Part shown: piece after piece, positions 36,759 to 49,000 of the stretch
Layout: every line of letters starts with the position of its first letter
Position numbering within the stretch: position 1 is the first letter of the stretch
Assembly (NCBI RefSeq): GCF_000002985.6
Contig: NC_003284.9
Span: 6,324,001-6,388,000 of the forward strand
Length of the DNA: 64,000 nucleotides
Source of the DNA: Caenorhabditis elegans
Lineage: Eukaryota; Nematoda; Chromadorea; Rhabditida; Rhabditidae
Direction: 5' to 3'
Notes under the pieces: generated by a model
What the model saw: only the letters and a program-made list of their open reading frames with translations
What the model was told of the DNA's origin: nothing
The model's database searches: none
Position numbers and translations under genes: made by a program

Positions 36759-37858
36759 CTGAAAAACATAGTTTTAGAATGATCAATAGTTACAACGTGT
36801 TTTGAAGAGATGTATTCAGACCCGGTTGGTAAAGGAAAAAAAACGTATGAAACTGTAAAAAAATCGTTTGAAATATGTAGTTAACAATCGATGAAAATAT
36901 TTCACATTTAAATACCCTATTTCAGAAAACATTAAACTATTTGAAAACGCGTGACTTTTAAAAAAAGCTCATCAAACTCCCTAGTAGCAAAGTACGCTAC
37001 AAAGACAATGTGGTTGTATATAGAAAAATATATTTTATTTTTAAGTGAAATTTTTCGAAAAAAAAAGAATTAAGAATGAGGAAAAATTATTTCCTTTCGA
37101 ATCGATTTTTATGCAAACGGTAATCGCTTTGTTTGACTGACATGTTGTATCTTATCAGAAAAATTGAGGTAATGACCTTACACTTGACATGAATCATCAC
37201 CCTTCAACCAAAGTTTGGAGGAAAATAATTTAATATCTGTTCGCCAACATTGTTGAAATTCTAACATTTGAATTAGATATCAATAAATAATGTTTCAATT
37301 AATAATATTAAATATACTAAATTACAAGTCACATGCAATTTAACAGCTTTGACGTTTGAACGGAAAGCATAATTTTTTGTTGAGTTTATCGAATATTTAA
37401 CAGTGCAAGAAAGATTTATAGATCCATTTGTTTTTTTCAAAGTTTTTAACGCTGATGATTCAACACTTCAAATTTTCAGATGTTTTCCTCTAAAACTAGG
37501 CACGTATAAAAAATCTTAAAATATCGGCTGAGAAACTTATCACTTAATATTTTCGTATCTTCGTTTTTGGTTTTGTTAGTTGTTTGTGAAGCAAAAAAAT
37601 TAGCTAGTCCTGCTTATATATAATCCATATTTGCAGTCGACATCTTGCTGGCCAGTGTTTGACAATGGTACCTGTGTCGCATGTAGCCCAACAACAACAA
37701 GTTTTCACGAAACATTTAAAATGACATGATTTGTAGCCTCTTCTTGTGACATATAAATTCTGTGCTCTGTTGCTTAATAGCTTGCTTTTCTTTCAGGGTT
37801 TGAAAAACGACGAAGAGGTAACAAATCGTTCTTCTTGAACTTTAGAAATTTTCACCGT
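36759..37858. other. Intergenic, upstream of the 253-aa gene
   Basis: AT-rich; presumed promoter of the minus-strand gene. No exon, tRNA or clear repeat until the repeat block that begins at 37859. Confidence 0.5.
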
Positions 37859-38015
37859 TTTTTTGTCGGTATCAGCATTTCTATTCATTTCTTCGACTTT
37901 TTCTGAGATTGTTAGGCATTATTTATAAATATCATTGCAAACTCTAGTTGGAAACTGAAAAAAAAATCTTGTTGGAAACTACTCATAAACTACTGCTACA
38001 GGGAGCATAAAGATT
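37859..38015 (+). repeat. Direct repeat, left copy (about 155 bp)
   Basis: Shares runs such as TTTCTGAGATTGT, GGAAACTGAAAA, GTTGGAAACTACT and CTACAGGGAG in the same order with 38922-39075. The two copies sit about 1.06 kb apart in the same orientation and bracket the nested elements at 38111-38720. Confidence 0.75.
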
Positions 38016-38107
38016 ACCCGAGTATTCCGAAAAGTTAGATGAATACGGTTCTGAGTAATTGAGAAGATTGTCCACGATAACAAAATTGGGTCAGCCAATC
38101 TAAAGGC

Positions 38108-38590
38108 TTACTAGGGAATGGCCAGCTTAGGGGTGAGGTACCTAGAGACGCCACATATGCCAAACGGAAGCTGAGATCATTGGCTACAAGAATATGCTTT
38201 CAAATTCTGCAACGGACCTCTGGGAGTCTGGAAATTCTTGTCTGAAATTATGCTTTTGAATGCTCGAAAGTGGTAAGAATTTAGAATTTATTACAGAAAA
38301 ACGTGAAGTTGAATACCTAGAAAAGATGAAAATGTGTTTTGATACAGTGCATACAGTACTTGTTTCAAGTATAAAACTAATTTTATTAATTAAACGTTTT
38401 TCTGTAATAAATTCTAAATTCTTACCACTTTCGAGCATTCAAAAGCATAATTTCAGACAAGAATTTCCAGACTCCCAGAGGTCCGTTGCAGAATTTGAAA
38501 GCATATTCTTGTAGCCAATGATCTCAGCTTCCGTTTGGCATATGTGGCGTCTCTAGGTACCTCACCCCTAAGCTGGCCATTCCCTAGTTA
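38108..38590. mobile_element. Fold-back DNA transposon, Tc4/Tc5-like (477 bp plus TTA duplication)
   Basis: Element 38111-38587 begins CTAGGGAATGGCC and ends with the exact complement. The arms 38111-38304 and 38394-38587 appear perfectly complementary over 194 bp around an 89-bp unique centre. TTA stands on both sides (38108-38110 and 38588-38590), a 3-bp target duplication. Fold-back form, CTAGGG ends and a TNA duplication within a CTTAG site (the CTNAG target) are the features I associate with C. elegans Tc4/Tc5. There is no transposase frame, so it is a non-autonomous member. The two mirror-image open frames inside it are by-products of the palindrome. A related sequence at 43387-43400 shows the same site without the insertion. 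Confidence 0.85.
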
Positions 38591-38720
38591 GGAAAACACC
38601 ATTCCTAAGCCTAACGAGAAAAATGGGTATCACGTTTAATATATACGGATAAATTTATGGAAGTGTAAATAATTTTAAAATGGCGCGGGTTTAATACACA
38701 ATTTCTTTTGGAAACTTTTC
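38591..38720 (+). repeat. Dispersed repeat fragment (host of the fold-back insertion)
   Basis: Similar in order and sequence to 43391-43490: GGAAAACACCATT..., GGGTATCACGTTTAAT, ACGGATAAATT.ATGGAA, TTTTAAAATGGCG.GG...AATACACAA. It is probably a degenerate copy of the small inverted-repeat element at 43297-43501. Confidence 0.7.
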
Positions 38721-38921
38721 AAAATTTGATCACATCTTATAGAAAGTTATGATTTTTTTTTATTTTTCGAAAAAAAAAATTGAAATTATTTGTAAGGGGT
38801 TCGAAAAAAATTTGTTCGAAAAAAAAAGTTATCAAAAATTATCAAATATATTTACAGAACGGATCTAAAACAACAACTAATTATTTTCACCAGAACTTGA
38901 ATGAAAGGCTAATTATTAAGG

Positions 38922-39075
38922 TTTTTTTGGCACTATCAGCATTTTCATTTATAACAATCCTTTCTGAGATTGTCAGGTATCATTTATAAATAGCATTGAA
39001 AACTCTTCTTGGAAACTGAAAATTAATCTAGTTGGAAACTACTTATCAACGACCGCTACAGGGAGTAAAAAGATT
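38922..39075 (+). repeat. Direct repeat, right copy (about 155 bp)
   Basis: Partner of 37859-38015, same orientation, diverged by point changes and small indels. The pair may be a local duplication or the ends of an older element whose centre was invaded by the fold-back transposon. Confidence 0.75.
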
Positions 39076-40495
39076 TTATGTTTTCAAAAATAGTAATTGG
39101 ATACAGAGTATTTCAACTCAGAGAGTCAACTCTGAGAACTTCCGCCCAATTATTTACTGAAGTTAAGATAGATGATTTGAATGCTATTCAACAAAAAGTC
39201 TCGTTATAATTTTGTTTCTTTTTTCCATTCCGTTTTTTATGATTCACATTTGATGGGATGATTGAATTTAAGAATTTATGATAACAGACGGTGTTTCTCG
39301 AGTTGACTGCAGTTCCCCGGTGTTCAGAGATTTTAGTTAAGTCAAGTTAGTGTTCTAGATGTTCTCATCAAATAGTAGTGTAGTTTAAAATCTAGTGATC
39401 AGTTGTAAAGTTATTTTCTATTGATTTGGCACAACGATGACGAGTTTTTAGAATGTTTATTATATTTAATAGAGATGTGATATAAATTTTGGTGTGCTAA
39501 GCCAGGTTAAACTGAAGCTTTAAACTTTAAACTTATACCTATTTTCTCCAACGCAATCGAAAACCAACTTGTACTGTTATGTAATCCTTCAGTCTCCGCC
39601 AACGAAATTCATGCGGACCCAATTGGCACATTGCCAACCCCGTTTGTTTCTTTTCTCTCTCAGCCTCTCGTGTGCTTTCTCCCAACGGCAGATAACCGAG
39701 GACTGTGTCGCGCCTCGTGATCGCGCCCATCATGGCCCCCCTTCAATGATACTCGCAATCTACATGCTCAGTGTGATGAGGGCGTTTGTCTCTCCCTTCC
39801 TTTCAGCAAGCACACATTTGTTACACACTTTTCTCAATTTAAGGTTAATGGTTGAATATTTAAAACGTGGTTTCTTCTTCTAATTTTTCATGTTTATGGT
39901 AAATTTAGTTTACATCAAGCCGAATATCAGAAATAATCAATGCGACTACTAAAACTCATTAACAAATGCTACATACCTGCAGCTCAAAATCTATGGATAT
40001 GCTGCTTAGCGTATTTCTATCTCACGCTTTGTTACTTCCATTTTTCAAACCTCCAAAAAATTCCGTTCCAAATTCAAACATTCTCTCAAGGTCGTTCTTA
40101 TGCTTCGCAAAAATATTTTTGATTCGTAAAATCAGATGGCGCTGGTCACCCTGTCTTTCACTTTCAAGATATTAGTATAGGCAACCTTCCGGATTTTAAA
40201 TATAAAACAGAACCTGGCTAGGGTATATTTGTAATTTTTATGTCGTGTCAGTAAAGACAGACATCAATAAACCTCTAAATCTCTTTACAAATTGTGCTCA
40301 CAGTCGGTACAGACATAAGGTCGTATTACGTATATGCGCCACAACCATTGCCCCTTTACAACCATAGCCTCTTCACATCTATGCTTCATTTTCACTCATC
40401 AAAGCAGCTTTCATCATTTTTTCCAAATTTTCTCTCAGTTCTATCATCGTTTTGATTGAGGTTCATTGTTACAAGTTAGCATTTTATTTCAAATC
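39076..40495. other. Intergenic, upstream of the 253-aa gene at 40.5 kb
   Basis: AT-rich, with a GC-richer block at about 39560-39820 that looks like promoter DNA but has no supported exon; the open frames on both strands there are short. A CT-rich segment at 40340-40440 leads into the gene at 40496. Confidence 0.5.
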
Positions 40496-41717
40496 ATGAG
40501 TCTCCCGGACAGTGAGACCCTGATGAAAACAGTGCTCGAAAAGTATCCAGACGCTACTGATTTAAAAGAAGACATTGATGTGCATATGGAAGAGTTCAAA
40601 GCTTTTGAGTATCGCTTCAAATTGACCAACGTTGTTCTCCGGGCTCTTACTCTTCCCATCCCGAAACTTGAAGATGAATCAGAAGTGGTGTTCGAAGGAA
40701 GAAGTATCACGTACCACTGGACTTTCTGTGAGTTTTGAAACGGGGAAAATCTTTGTTATTTGCCTTGAATAGTTTAGATTTTTTGAATATGGTCCGTTTT
40801 GTAATTGAAAAAACGTTTGCTCAAAAACACTCCAAAATAAAAGTTAAACAAAACTATACGTTCGACAATCAGCAAAACATTGGGAAACTGATTTCCGGTT
40901 GCCAAAAAGATGCCGTAATATCTACAACCAAGAATGCATTGTTTTCTTCAAAATTAGAATTTTTTGTTCCAGGGACCGGAGACGACGAGAAAAAAATTGT
41001 GTCCTGGGTGAATTATAGCCCGAAGCCAATCGCTATTCAAACGTTGAAAAATAAAAGTTCCCATCGAAAGTAAGTGTTAAAGAACAGTTACCGCCTAATA
41101 TAAGAATAATTTATAAGAATAATTTTGTCAAGTTTGTTTCAGGAAAGACATTACCTACAGCCAGTATATTGATATCAAAGGCACCGTTGAGCCAGGATTT
41201 GTCGTACCAAAAAACTACTTTGTGCCACATCCTGACCCAGACCTCCAACCAGAGGATGCCGTTGTTCACTACCAGATTTTGACCAGCATGAAAGATTCCA
41301 TCGAGGATATGCCTCATTTGATGTCGGGTAAATACAAAAAATGACAAATAATAATTGACAAAATTTTGGAAACAAAAAAAAATTGGCAAAATTTTGAAAA
41401 CAAAAAAAATTGTTCCAGAAACAAAGCTCGATTGCGAAATGTACATAAAGGACCGCTTTGAGGAGTTGCTCCAGGTTTGAGAATAAGCATGTGTTAATAG
41501 TTTAAATGTATTCTATATATTGTAGGAGTACCAAGAGAGCAAGAACACATACTACTTGGCCCGTGCCGACTTTTACCGCAAGCTGAAATTCGAGCACTTG
41601 GATCTGGATCATCAGCTTCTTATCTCCGCAGCCAATCGAGATTGGATTGACGGATATTTCTTGGAGAAGGAGCTTCGCGCTTCATATTCCCTCAAAATTG
41701 ATAGTCTTGCGTGTTGA
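40496..41717 (+). CDS. Uncharacterised nematode family protein (253 aa)
   Basis: Five exons, in phase: 40496-40727, 40973-41069, 41143-41327, 41419-41474, 41526-41717. The start is MSLPDSETLM, with no upstream in-frame extension. It is a soluble, acidic, helical-looking protein without signal peptide or membrane segment, with a Pro-rich middle (KNYFVPHPDPDLQPED). The fourth exon is 56 nt (phase 1 to 0). The last exon carries YYLARADFYRKLKFEHLD and YFLEKELRASY, which align with IYLAKAVFIKFLDFDRLS and CYVEGILRRHY in the gene at 46.0 kb, and DHQLLISAANRDW with NYQLALILAKRNGW in the gene at 49.6 kb. Its first exon is duplicated at 42015-42252. Function unknown; no named domain recognised. Confidence 0.78.
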
Positions 41718-42014
41718 TTTTATTTGTATCCTGAAATATCACGTTGTTGTATATTACCATCTGAATTCAATTTGCCTTGCACTTTTTTCTATACTACTTC
41801 TAACATTCATATCCGTACATGATATCAGTTTGAATGCATTTTACGAGTTGTTTTTTTTAATTGGTGCTAATCGACTGTAATAAATCATGTTTAACACATT
41901 TAACAAAGCCTGTTCCATTTTTTATTATTTTGTAACTATGTTTTGACATATCTCAGAATTATTTTACATGGAATTCTTAACATTTATTATGATAATGATT
42001 ACCAGTTTCCAGAA

Positions 42015-42424
42015 ATGCCACCTATCATTCCTCTAAACCTGACGCTGTCTCATATATTGGGACGAATTCAGCGAAAGTATCCAAACGCGACCATCGATGC
42101 TCAGAGAATCAGTGCTCATATGGGTGAATTCAGAGTTCTGGAATGTTATTTCAATATGACACGCGTCGCCATTAGAGCAATAACTTACCCGCAAGATGAG
42201 AATGGAAAAGAATCATGTGCTTCTGGGGAAGTACATTATCACTGGGCATGCTGTAGGTTTTTGAGACAGAACAGTTGACACTGCCAATATATTAAAAGAA
42301 TATGTGTTTGTAAGCTGTCGTCCAGAACTACACCGTTATCTCTCCACTACCGGCAATTCTAAAAAGCAATATCAAAACAAGTTGTCAGGTAGCTCCTCGA
42401 ACAACTAAATCAATAAGTACATAG
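42015..42424 (+). CDS. Truncated tandem relative of the 40.5-kb gene (about 115 aa)
   Basis: Exon 42015-42252 starts with an ATG two bases after GTTTCCAG and aligns along its whole length with exon 1 of the gene at 40496: LGRIQRKYPNATIDAQRISA with LEKYPDATDLKEDIDV, HMGEFRVLECYFNMTRVAIR with HMEEFKAFEYRFKLTNVVLR, and the ending HYHWAC|T with TYHWTF|T at the same phase. A shortened second exon, 42315-42424, would follow a poor acceptor (GTTTGTAAG); it keeps NYTVISPLPAILKSNIK, similar to VNYSPKPIAIQTLKNK of the parent, then stops at TAG. The three downstream exons are missing. It is either a young pseudogene or a short, separate protein; the intact 79-codon first exon argues that it has not been neutral for long. 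Confidence 0.6.
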
Positions 42425-45400
42425 ACGATTTTAATTACTATTTTACTGTTTGAAATTGTGTTTTGTTTAGATGAGAAAATATTAACATTATATTGACGGT
42501 ATTTATGAATAAAACACATTTTAGAACATTCACAATTGCCTTATTGTTTATAGAAAGTATTACGAAAATAGACGTAGAAGATTGTTACTTATAAATCTTT
42601 TATTTTCCTAATCAGTGCTTCACTCAGTGTTTTTTCCTGAAAAATGATTAGGAATACAAAACTAATAGGCAACAGTTTTCAGTTTATAATGTTACGTTGA
42701 GCGTAATTCAACATTTTTCAGTCTGCGGTGTATCACCTAATCTTCAAGTTTACATCATACATTACAAACCGAGTGGAAACAATGTTCAACAAAAGAAGAA
42801 AAACAACGAGAACCTTGCCGTCAGAAAATGAGCGGCTAACCAATACTGTTTCAAAATTTTCAATTGTAGATCTCCTAACTATCATCTCTACTGTCCGTAT
42901 TAACTTTGATTTTTGTTAAGTGTTTCCCATTTTAATTTTATTTTTAAGCAAATAACATTATGCAACTTTCCGGTATAGATTTTAGCGATCAAAATTTTCT
43001 TGGAACGTGTTCTGATAATTATTTTTACTAATCAAAATAAATGCTCCGTCAGTTTCTGGCTTTGTGTTTAAGATTTTGAACATCGGGTATGCAATTACAA
43101 CAGAGTTCTCCAGAAAAATGCTTCCTTGAATAGATTGTCACAGATATATGCTTTGAAATGAAAATATAAACGAACACGTTTCGAATATTTGAACTCTAGG
43201 CAGGTGAGAAAACAAGAGCAAACATCTTCACAATTTAATTTTTAATACAAACTCAGATATGTTGCCCCGTTAGAAATTTTGGAAATTTTGGAAATTTTGG
43301 TACTTGTGTAATATGCCCCCGCCATTTTAAGAATTAATTTTTTAACTTATAAAATAAAAAAGTGTACATTTTTTTTGAATTTTTAGGCTTAGGAAAACAT
43401 CATTTTTAAGCTTAGCGGGTATCACGTTTAATTGAAACGGATAAATTGATGGAAATTTGATTTATTTCTAAAATGGCGGGGCATAATACACAAGCACCGA
43501 ACTTTTTACTGTAGTAGGTTTAATAACAAAAGGGTAAAAAATAATTAAGTTTCAAATATGACCGGTTTGCATTCTTATTATAAACATAATGGGACCCACA
43601 TGACCATTCCAGAATGAGAAATCTGAAAAACTTATCAAAAATGCTTTTGGCAGGAAAAATTTCAAAATACTACAGGGTCAAATATCTGAAATTTTGTAAA
43701 CTTGTTTCTGTAACAACGGCTGGTAATCAATTTTTATTAATTTAAAACTACTTTTTGTTTTTTGTTATTTGTTGTTCATTAGCGGTTTCAAGATAGTTTG
43801 TGCACTTTTGAAATCAAAGAGCATTAAAAATTTGGGGATTATCGTTAAAATAGCGAAATATGGTTCATTGCTCTTTTAGGCTGAGAAAAGTAACGAATTT
43901 GGAAATGAAATCTTTTGAATGAAAATGTATAAAAATTTATTTCAGCGAAATTTGACAGTATAAAACTGACAAATTTTGAGGTGTTAGCGGAAAACGGAAC
44001 TTTTTGTGAAAACTTTGAATTGCCATAACTTTTTTTTGAGGATTACGTTTCATCATAAATATCTGTCGTCCTAATTTGTGATGCCTTTCTTTAAACTTCC
44101 TGATATATTTCTGATTTACTATAAATTTATTTCTGTATTTCCAACGTAAGTTGTCAAATGCCAGAATTGTTGATTTGACACCCTCATTCAGATTTTAGTT
44201 TCAGCATGCAATTTCCAGCTTGACCACATTGCAGGTGCTCTCACGACTAACGATTACGCTTGTGTAGAGAAAAGTGTGGATCGAATCAATCTTTTTGTTC
44301 CCAATAAAAAAGTAATAAAATTATTTTGAGCATTTTTGGGTCTATTTGTTTCATTTTCTACTTTGCAACAGTTCCATTGTTTGGCTACATTCTATTTAAT
44401 TTAAAAAGATGAGTTTTCAAGTTTCCGTTTTGAAGTTGTGAATATTTGAGTGAACCAGGAAAAGTCGGAGGTGAAAATGAAGAGTAAAGTAGGAAACACA
44501 CTCTTTATTTTCAGCTGTGCTCCTCTCATTTTTTACACTACACTCTACATACATTTTTAGCGTTTTGCTGTGCATTTCATTAAGTTTCTTTCAAATAGAT
44601 TAAAGATCATTCAGATGTGTAGTGTTTTAATCGAATATAGACGACTTAATATTGATCATAGTACACCACTTTAGACGCATCTGAATTTCTGCCAATGTTG
44701 CTTTATTTAGGGAAATGTTCAAAGATCACGCCGCCAATTTTTGAAACTTGTTTCTTTTTTACTCTGAATTCATAAATGTTTATGACAGATTCAAGAGTTC
44801 AAGAGGCTTGTTGTGTGGTTTCTAGAATGTTCTATTTTAAGTTGTAAAAAAACGAATTTTTGAAACGTCTGAACTGGATTCCTGATTTCCTTATGTAATT
44901 CTGAAAATGCTTCAAAATACATTTTATGTATTTTTTTAAAATTTTGAGTGCAAAAGCTTATGGTTTAATTGGTGTTCAATTAATCCTATATAAAACATTA
45001 TAAAAGCTACGTTAAAGGTGCCCAAACGTTACAGCAAAATTTTGAAACAAATTTTTTAATTCTTTAAAACTACAGTCAAAATGAGTTAAAATAGTTGGTT
45101 TTCGAATATTCTATGGGTTTAAAAATGCAACAATGCTCTAAATTTCTTAAGAATTGCCAAACTTCACAATTTACCAAAACTTCGACTGAAAATTTTGAAA
45201 AATCTTAATATTTTCGAGGGCGTTTTTCTAATATTCGGTCACATTTTTAACCACTCATTTTATATTGAATGAAATGTCTTGCAAATTTTTCAGACCAATT
45301 TTTTCTAGTTCAATGTACTCTTCTGTGGATAAATTAATTATAGGGACCAATCTGAAAATTTTATCTTCCAATGACATACATTTGTTTAATTCAGAAATCA

Positions 45401-46033
45401 GCCCAAGTAAACTCTGTACTGGAATTTTTTGTCTTGAAAGATTTTTGATTTGCTTTTCTTTGCACCTTTTTTTTCAATGTAGAAGAATTGTTGTTTTTAA
45501 TGGACAAAAACAGAGTTCCGTCATCATTTTTACTGTTTTGGAATTTGTCGTGATAGTTTTAAGTCTTCCTTCAATTAAAAATGAGCAAATCTAAGCTTAA
45601 ACATATTTTCACAAATTTTTACATTTTTCATTGCATTTCGATTTTTTACATATAATTTCAATTAGAAAGCTCATCCAAGAACATCAATTTCCATGTTCTC
45701 TCGTTTGCGACGTATCGCCCACTCAAAGAACATAACGAGAAAGAGAAGCCGTGGCTCCACCCTATACACCGTGATTTGCTCTCCGCATGGCTTACCCATT
45801 TCAAACCTTTAGAGGCGTCGTCGTTCTTTTTGCCGCCCTAATAAACATTTCCTCTTTTGGCAAAAAAGAGCAGCTAGTGAACACAGAGTACACAGTTTCT
45901 CTCTTTTTTTATATATATTTTTTACTTCGTCATCAACTATTATTATGTGTCCTGTGCTCACCTTTTTTGTCTGCAGCTGTCCACTTTTTTGCTTTTTTTC
46001 TTATTTTAAAAATAAATTATTTCAGAACCAAAT
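42425..46033. other. Large intergenic region (3.6 kb)
   Basis: Contains the small inverted-repeat element at 43297-43501. The rest is AT-rich without a supported gene. The block at 45660-45850 (GCGACGTATCGCCC, GTGGCTCCACCC) is GC-richer and is probably the promoter of the gene at 46034. Confidence 0.5.
43297..43501. repeat. Small inverted-repeat element (MITE-like, about 205 bp)
   Basis: Imperfect 33-bp terminal inverted repeats: TTGGTACTTGTGTAATATGC... at 43297-43329, and the complement of ...GCATAATACACAAGCACCGAA at 43469-43501. The interior shares GGCTTAGGAAAACATC and GGTATCACGTTTAATT with the repeat at 38591-38720. No coding capacity. Confidence 0.7.
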
Positions 46034-49000
46034 ATGGAGCAATTATTTCAAAAATACGAGAAAAAATTGAAGCTCCAGAATGTACAAGCACGCATCTGGG
46101 AAGAAAAACATACATATATAAAATCCGGAAAAGCTGTTTTCAAAGTTCCAAACCCGCCAAAACAAGAGAGAACTTTCCGTTGGGTAATCGGTAAGACTTT
46201 TCTTTCTTTTTTAGAGTTCTTTTTAGACGCTTTATGAAAAACTGCTATTTCCGGTAGTAATCTACTTTTTTCCAGAAGCTCCGGCGAGCAGCTGCCAGAC
46301 ATCACGTGGATATTCTGTCAAATTCACACCCAGTCGAGTGAAAAGAGCAAAAATCCCGGAACGAATGTACAATATGAAACGATGTTTGTGAGTTTAACTT
46401 TTATTCATCTATGGAAGACGGAAGTCAATATTCCAAAAATATTCCACAGTGATATATAATTAATTACAACATTCACGCAGCATTTTCCATGCTAGAGATC
46501 GTGAATTTTGTTCAACTAATGTTTATGTATCACAAGTGCCTGGTGCTGAAGCATAGTACATCAACATTAGATGAAACGTATCTAATAATAGTGTACTTTC
46601 AAGCACAAAGCACATACTTACTCTCCAGACCTCTGCAACTTTCCGTCTCAATGGATTGCAACTTTTTTTACTGGCGCGAGGGTTCTCATTGGTTTCTTTT
46701 ATTCATTTTTTAGTGCAATGTTTGGTTTGAAGAACTTTAAATTGGTCACATTAAAGGAGGGTACGGTCAGTGGAGAAATTATAAAAATTTTATCCATGAT
46801 GCGAAAATGACCAAATATCATAATAAACATTTTAAACAAATTTTGGATTTTTAAAATTTCAAGTCAAATAGTGGTGAAAACTGTGTTTGCGCTACTTTTC
46901 GTTTAAAGTATTCTCTCAGCCCCATGAAATGTTGGAATATGAATATTTCAAACATAATTCGAACATACAACTGGAAGGCAACTTTTTTTTTATTGATCGT
47001 TGACTTCCAACAAAAAATTGAAAACTGAGCTATCACTGTTTTAACAACAAAAAACATTCAATTTTTTTTTTGAAAAAATTTATGATGGAATTTGATTATG
47101 TTAGCACCACAAGAATAGTCTAGAACATAACTTTTTTTCAGAGTAGAATATTTTTCACAGGTAAATCACCGCCTTGAATTATGCTTTTCTACACATCACT
47201 TTTATTTTTAAAAAATACATCATCGCTCGTTTGCCTCGCATTAGCTAACATAAGTCTAGCAGGAAAAAAAAGAAGAAACGTTGACAAATTTTTTTGCCTG
47301 GGTCTCTCGCTATGCTGTTACTCGGTTCACTCGTAGCGGTCGTCCATATCACTGCTGTCGACAAGAGAGAATAACATGACTGCTTGGCGCAATGGTAGCG
47401 CGTTCGACTCCAGATCGAAAGGTTGGGCGTTCGATCCGCTCAGTGGTCAAATTTTTTGTTTTTTAAGTAGTAATATAATACAATTTAATTCAAAATTACA
47501 CGCAAAAATTTAATAAAGTAGTCCAAAATGCTAATCGTGTGAAAAAATGCCTTCTGGTAATGTATTTCTCACACGAAAATTTGTTGAAATTGGTTTTTGA
47601 CACAAGCGAATGTTGCAATTATTTTCTTGATTTTTCTACAAATTTGAAAATCAAATTTCACGACTGCAAGTATAACATTAAAAAACAATATACCCAAGCC
47701 CACAAAAAAACGTATTCTGAAAAATTGGTACAATTGAGAAATAAAATTTGAGAATCCCTTATCTTTAGAAGTTGATCTCTTGATATTGATACAACTCATG
47801 CTAGACAGTGTCTACTCTGCTCAAAAAGTCAATTAGTAATTTGATCCGCTAGCAATCTAACGCATAGGATGCACCCGCAAACTGAACACCTATATCCAGA
47901 CAATTGTTGCGCAATAATGTCTAAGTCTCCTGTATTTGTGTGTATTTTACGAAACATGTAACGGATAGGAATTTTGCTGACCTCACACGTATGGATGATG
48001 TGCAACAACTTGCGATTAAGGATAGGATATGTGTCAATTAGAGCAAATGGATTATACTAATGAAAACAATTGAAGAGTTTTTTACCTTTACGGAAATCTT
48101 TATAATTAGTTCAACTTGAACAACGGGAATTTAATTTTTTTTTTAACATGGGATAAATGAAATAATTAAGATGAACAAATTTCAGCCAACTCCGCCGAGA
48201 CAGTCGTATTGCATTGTCAGATGCAATTTTCCAGCCGGAAAAGAAGACAAACACGATGGATCATTTATTTACCGCTTCTACAGCTCCGGAATACTCGGAG
48301 AAGGAATTGCGACAGATAGAAGATTTTCAGTCATTTTTTGACAATTGGGATGATGATTACTATACGGAGCAAGGTACTTTTAGAATTTCTGAAATATTTT
48401 TACAAAAATTACTATTTTTAATTCTAGAAAAATATCCAGTTATATATGACCTCATAACAATTCAAATTTCAGATTGTCTAGACCTGATGCAACAAGCTGT
48501 AAATGGAAGAATCGAAGTTTATCAAGAGGTTAGAAAAACCATTTTAATAGAAACCTAACTTTTAACAAAGCTCAATAACTTTAAATCTTCTTAGAAAAAT
48601 TTTTGTTGAGTAAAAATAAAAAATAAACACTAAAAAAACAAATATATGCAGAATAATCAAAAGAGTTTTGGGTCAAGATCGGAACATTAATTTTTTCCCC
48701 GTTTTCACTTATTCTTGTCAAAATGTATTAAACTGAAAAACCACGAAGTTTCGAGAATTCCAAAGCACTCAGACGAATCTCTTCGCTGTGAAATACATAA
48801 AATGGTTACTTGAAAACAATTAAATTCTAATATTTTTAATATGTAAAAAAAATTTGATTCTTATTTTCCAAATTTAGCAAACCTCTTCTGAAATCTAGTA
48901 AAATGGTATCCGATTTTTCATAGATTTGGAGTTTAACTTGAACATATTCAGTTTGTTGAATTGAATCGGTACCGCAGAAAACATTTCAGGTATACAAGCA

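Noticed and set aside
38184-38514. Two overlapping mirror-image open frames of 84 codons
   Set aside because: They are the same sequence read from the two arms of the palindromic transposon; no transposase similarity.
45787-46305. Alternative open frames around the first exons of the 46.0-kb gene on both strands
   Set aside because: Shadows of the real exons or promoter DNA; the 46034 frame alone connects in phase to four further exons.
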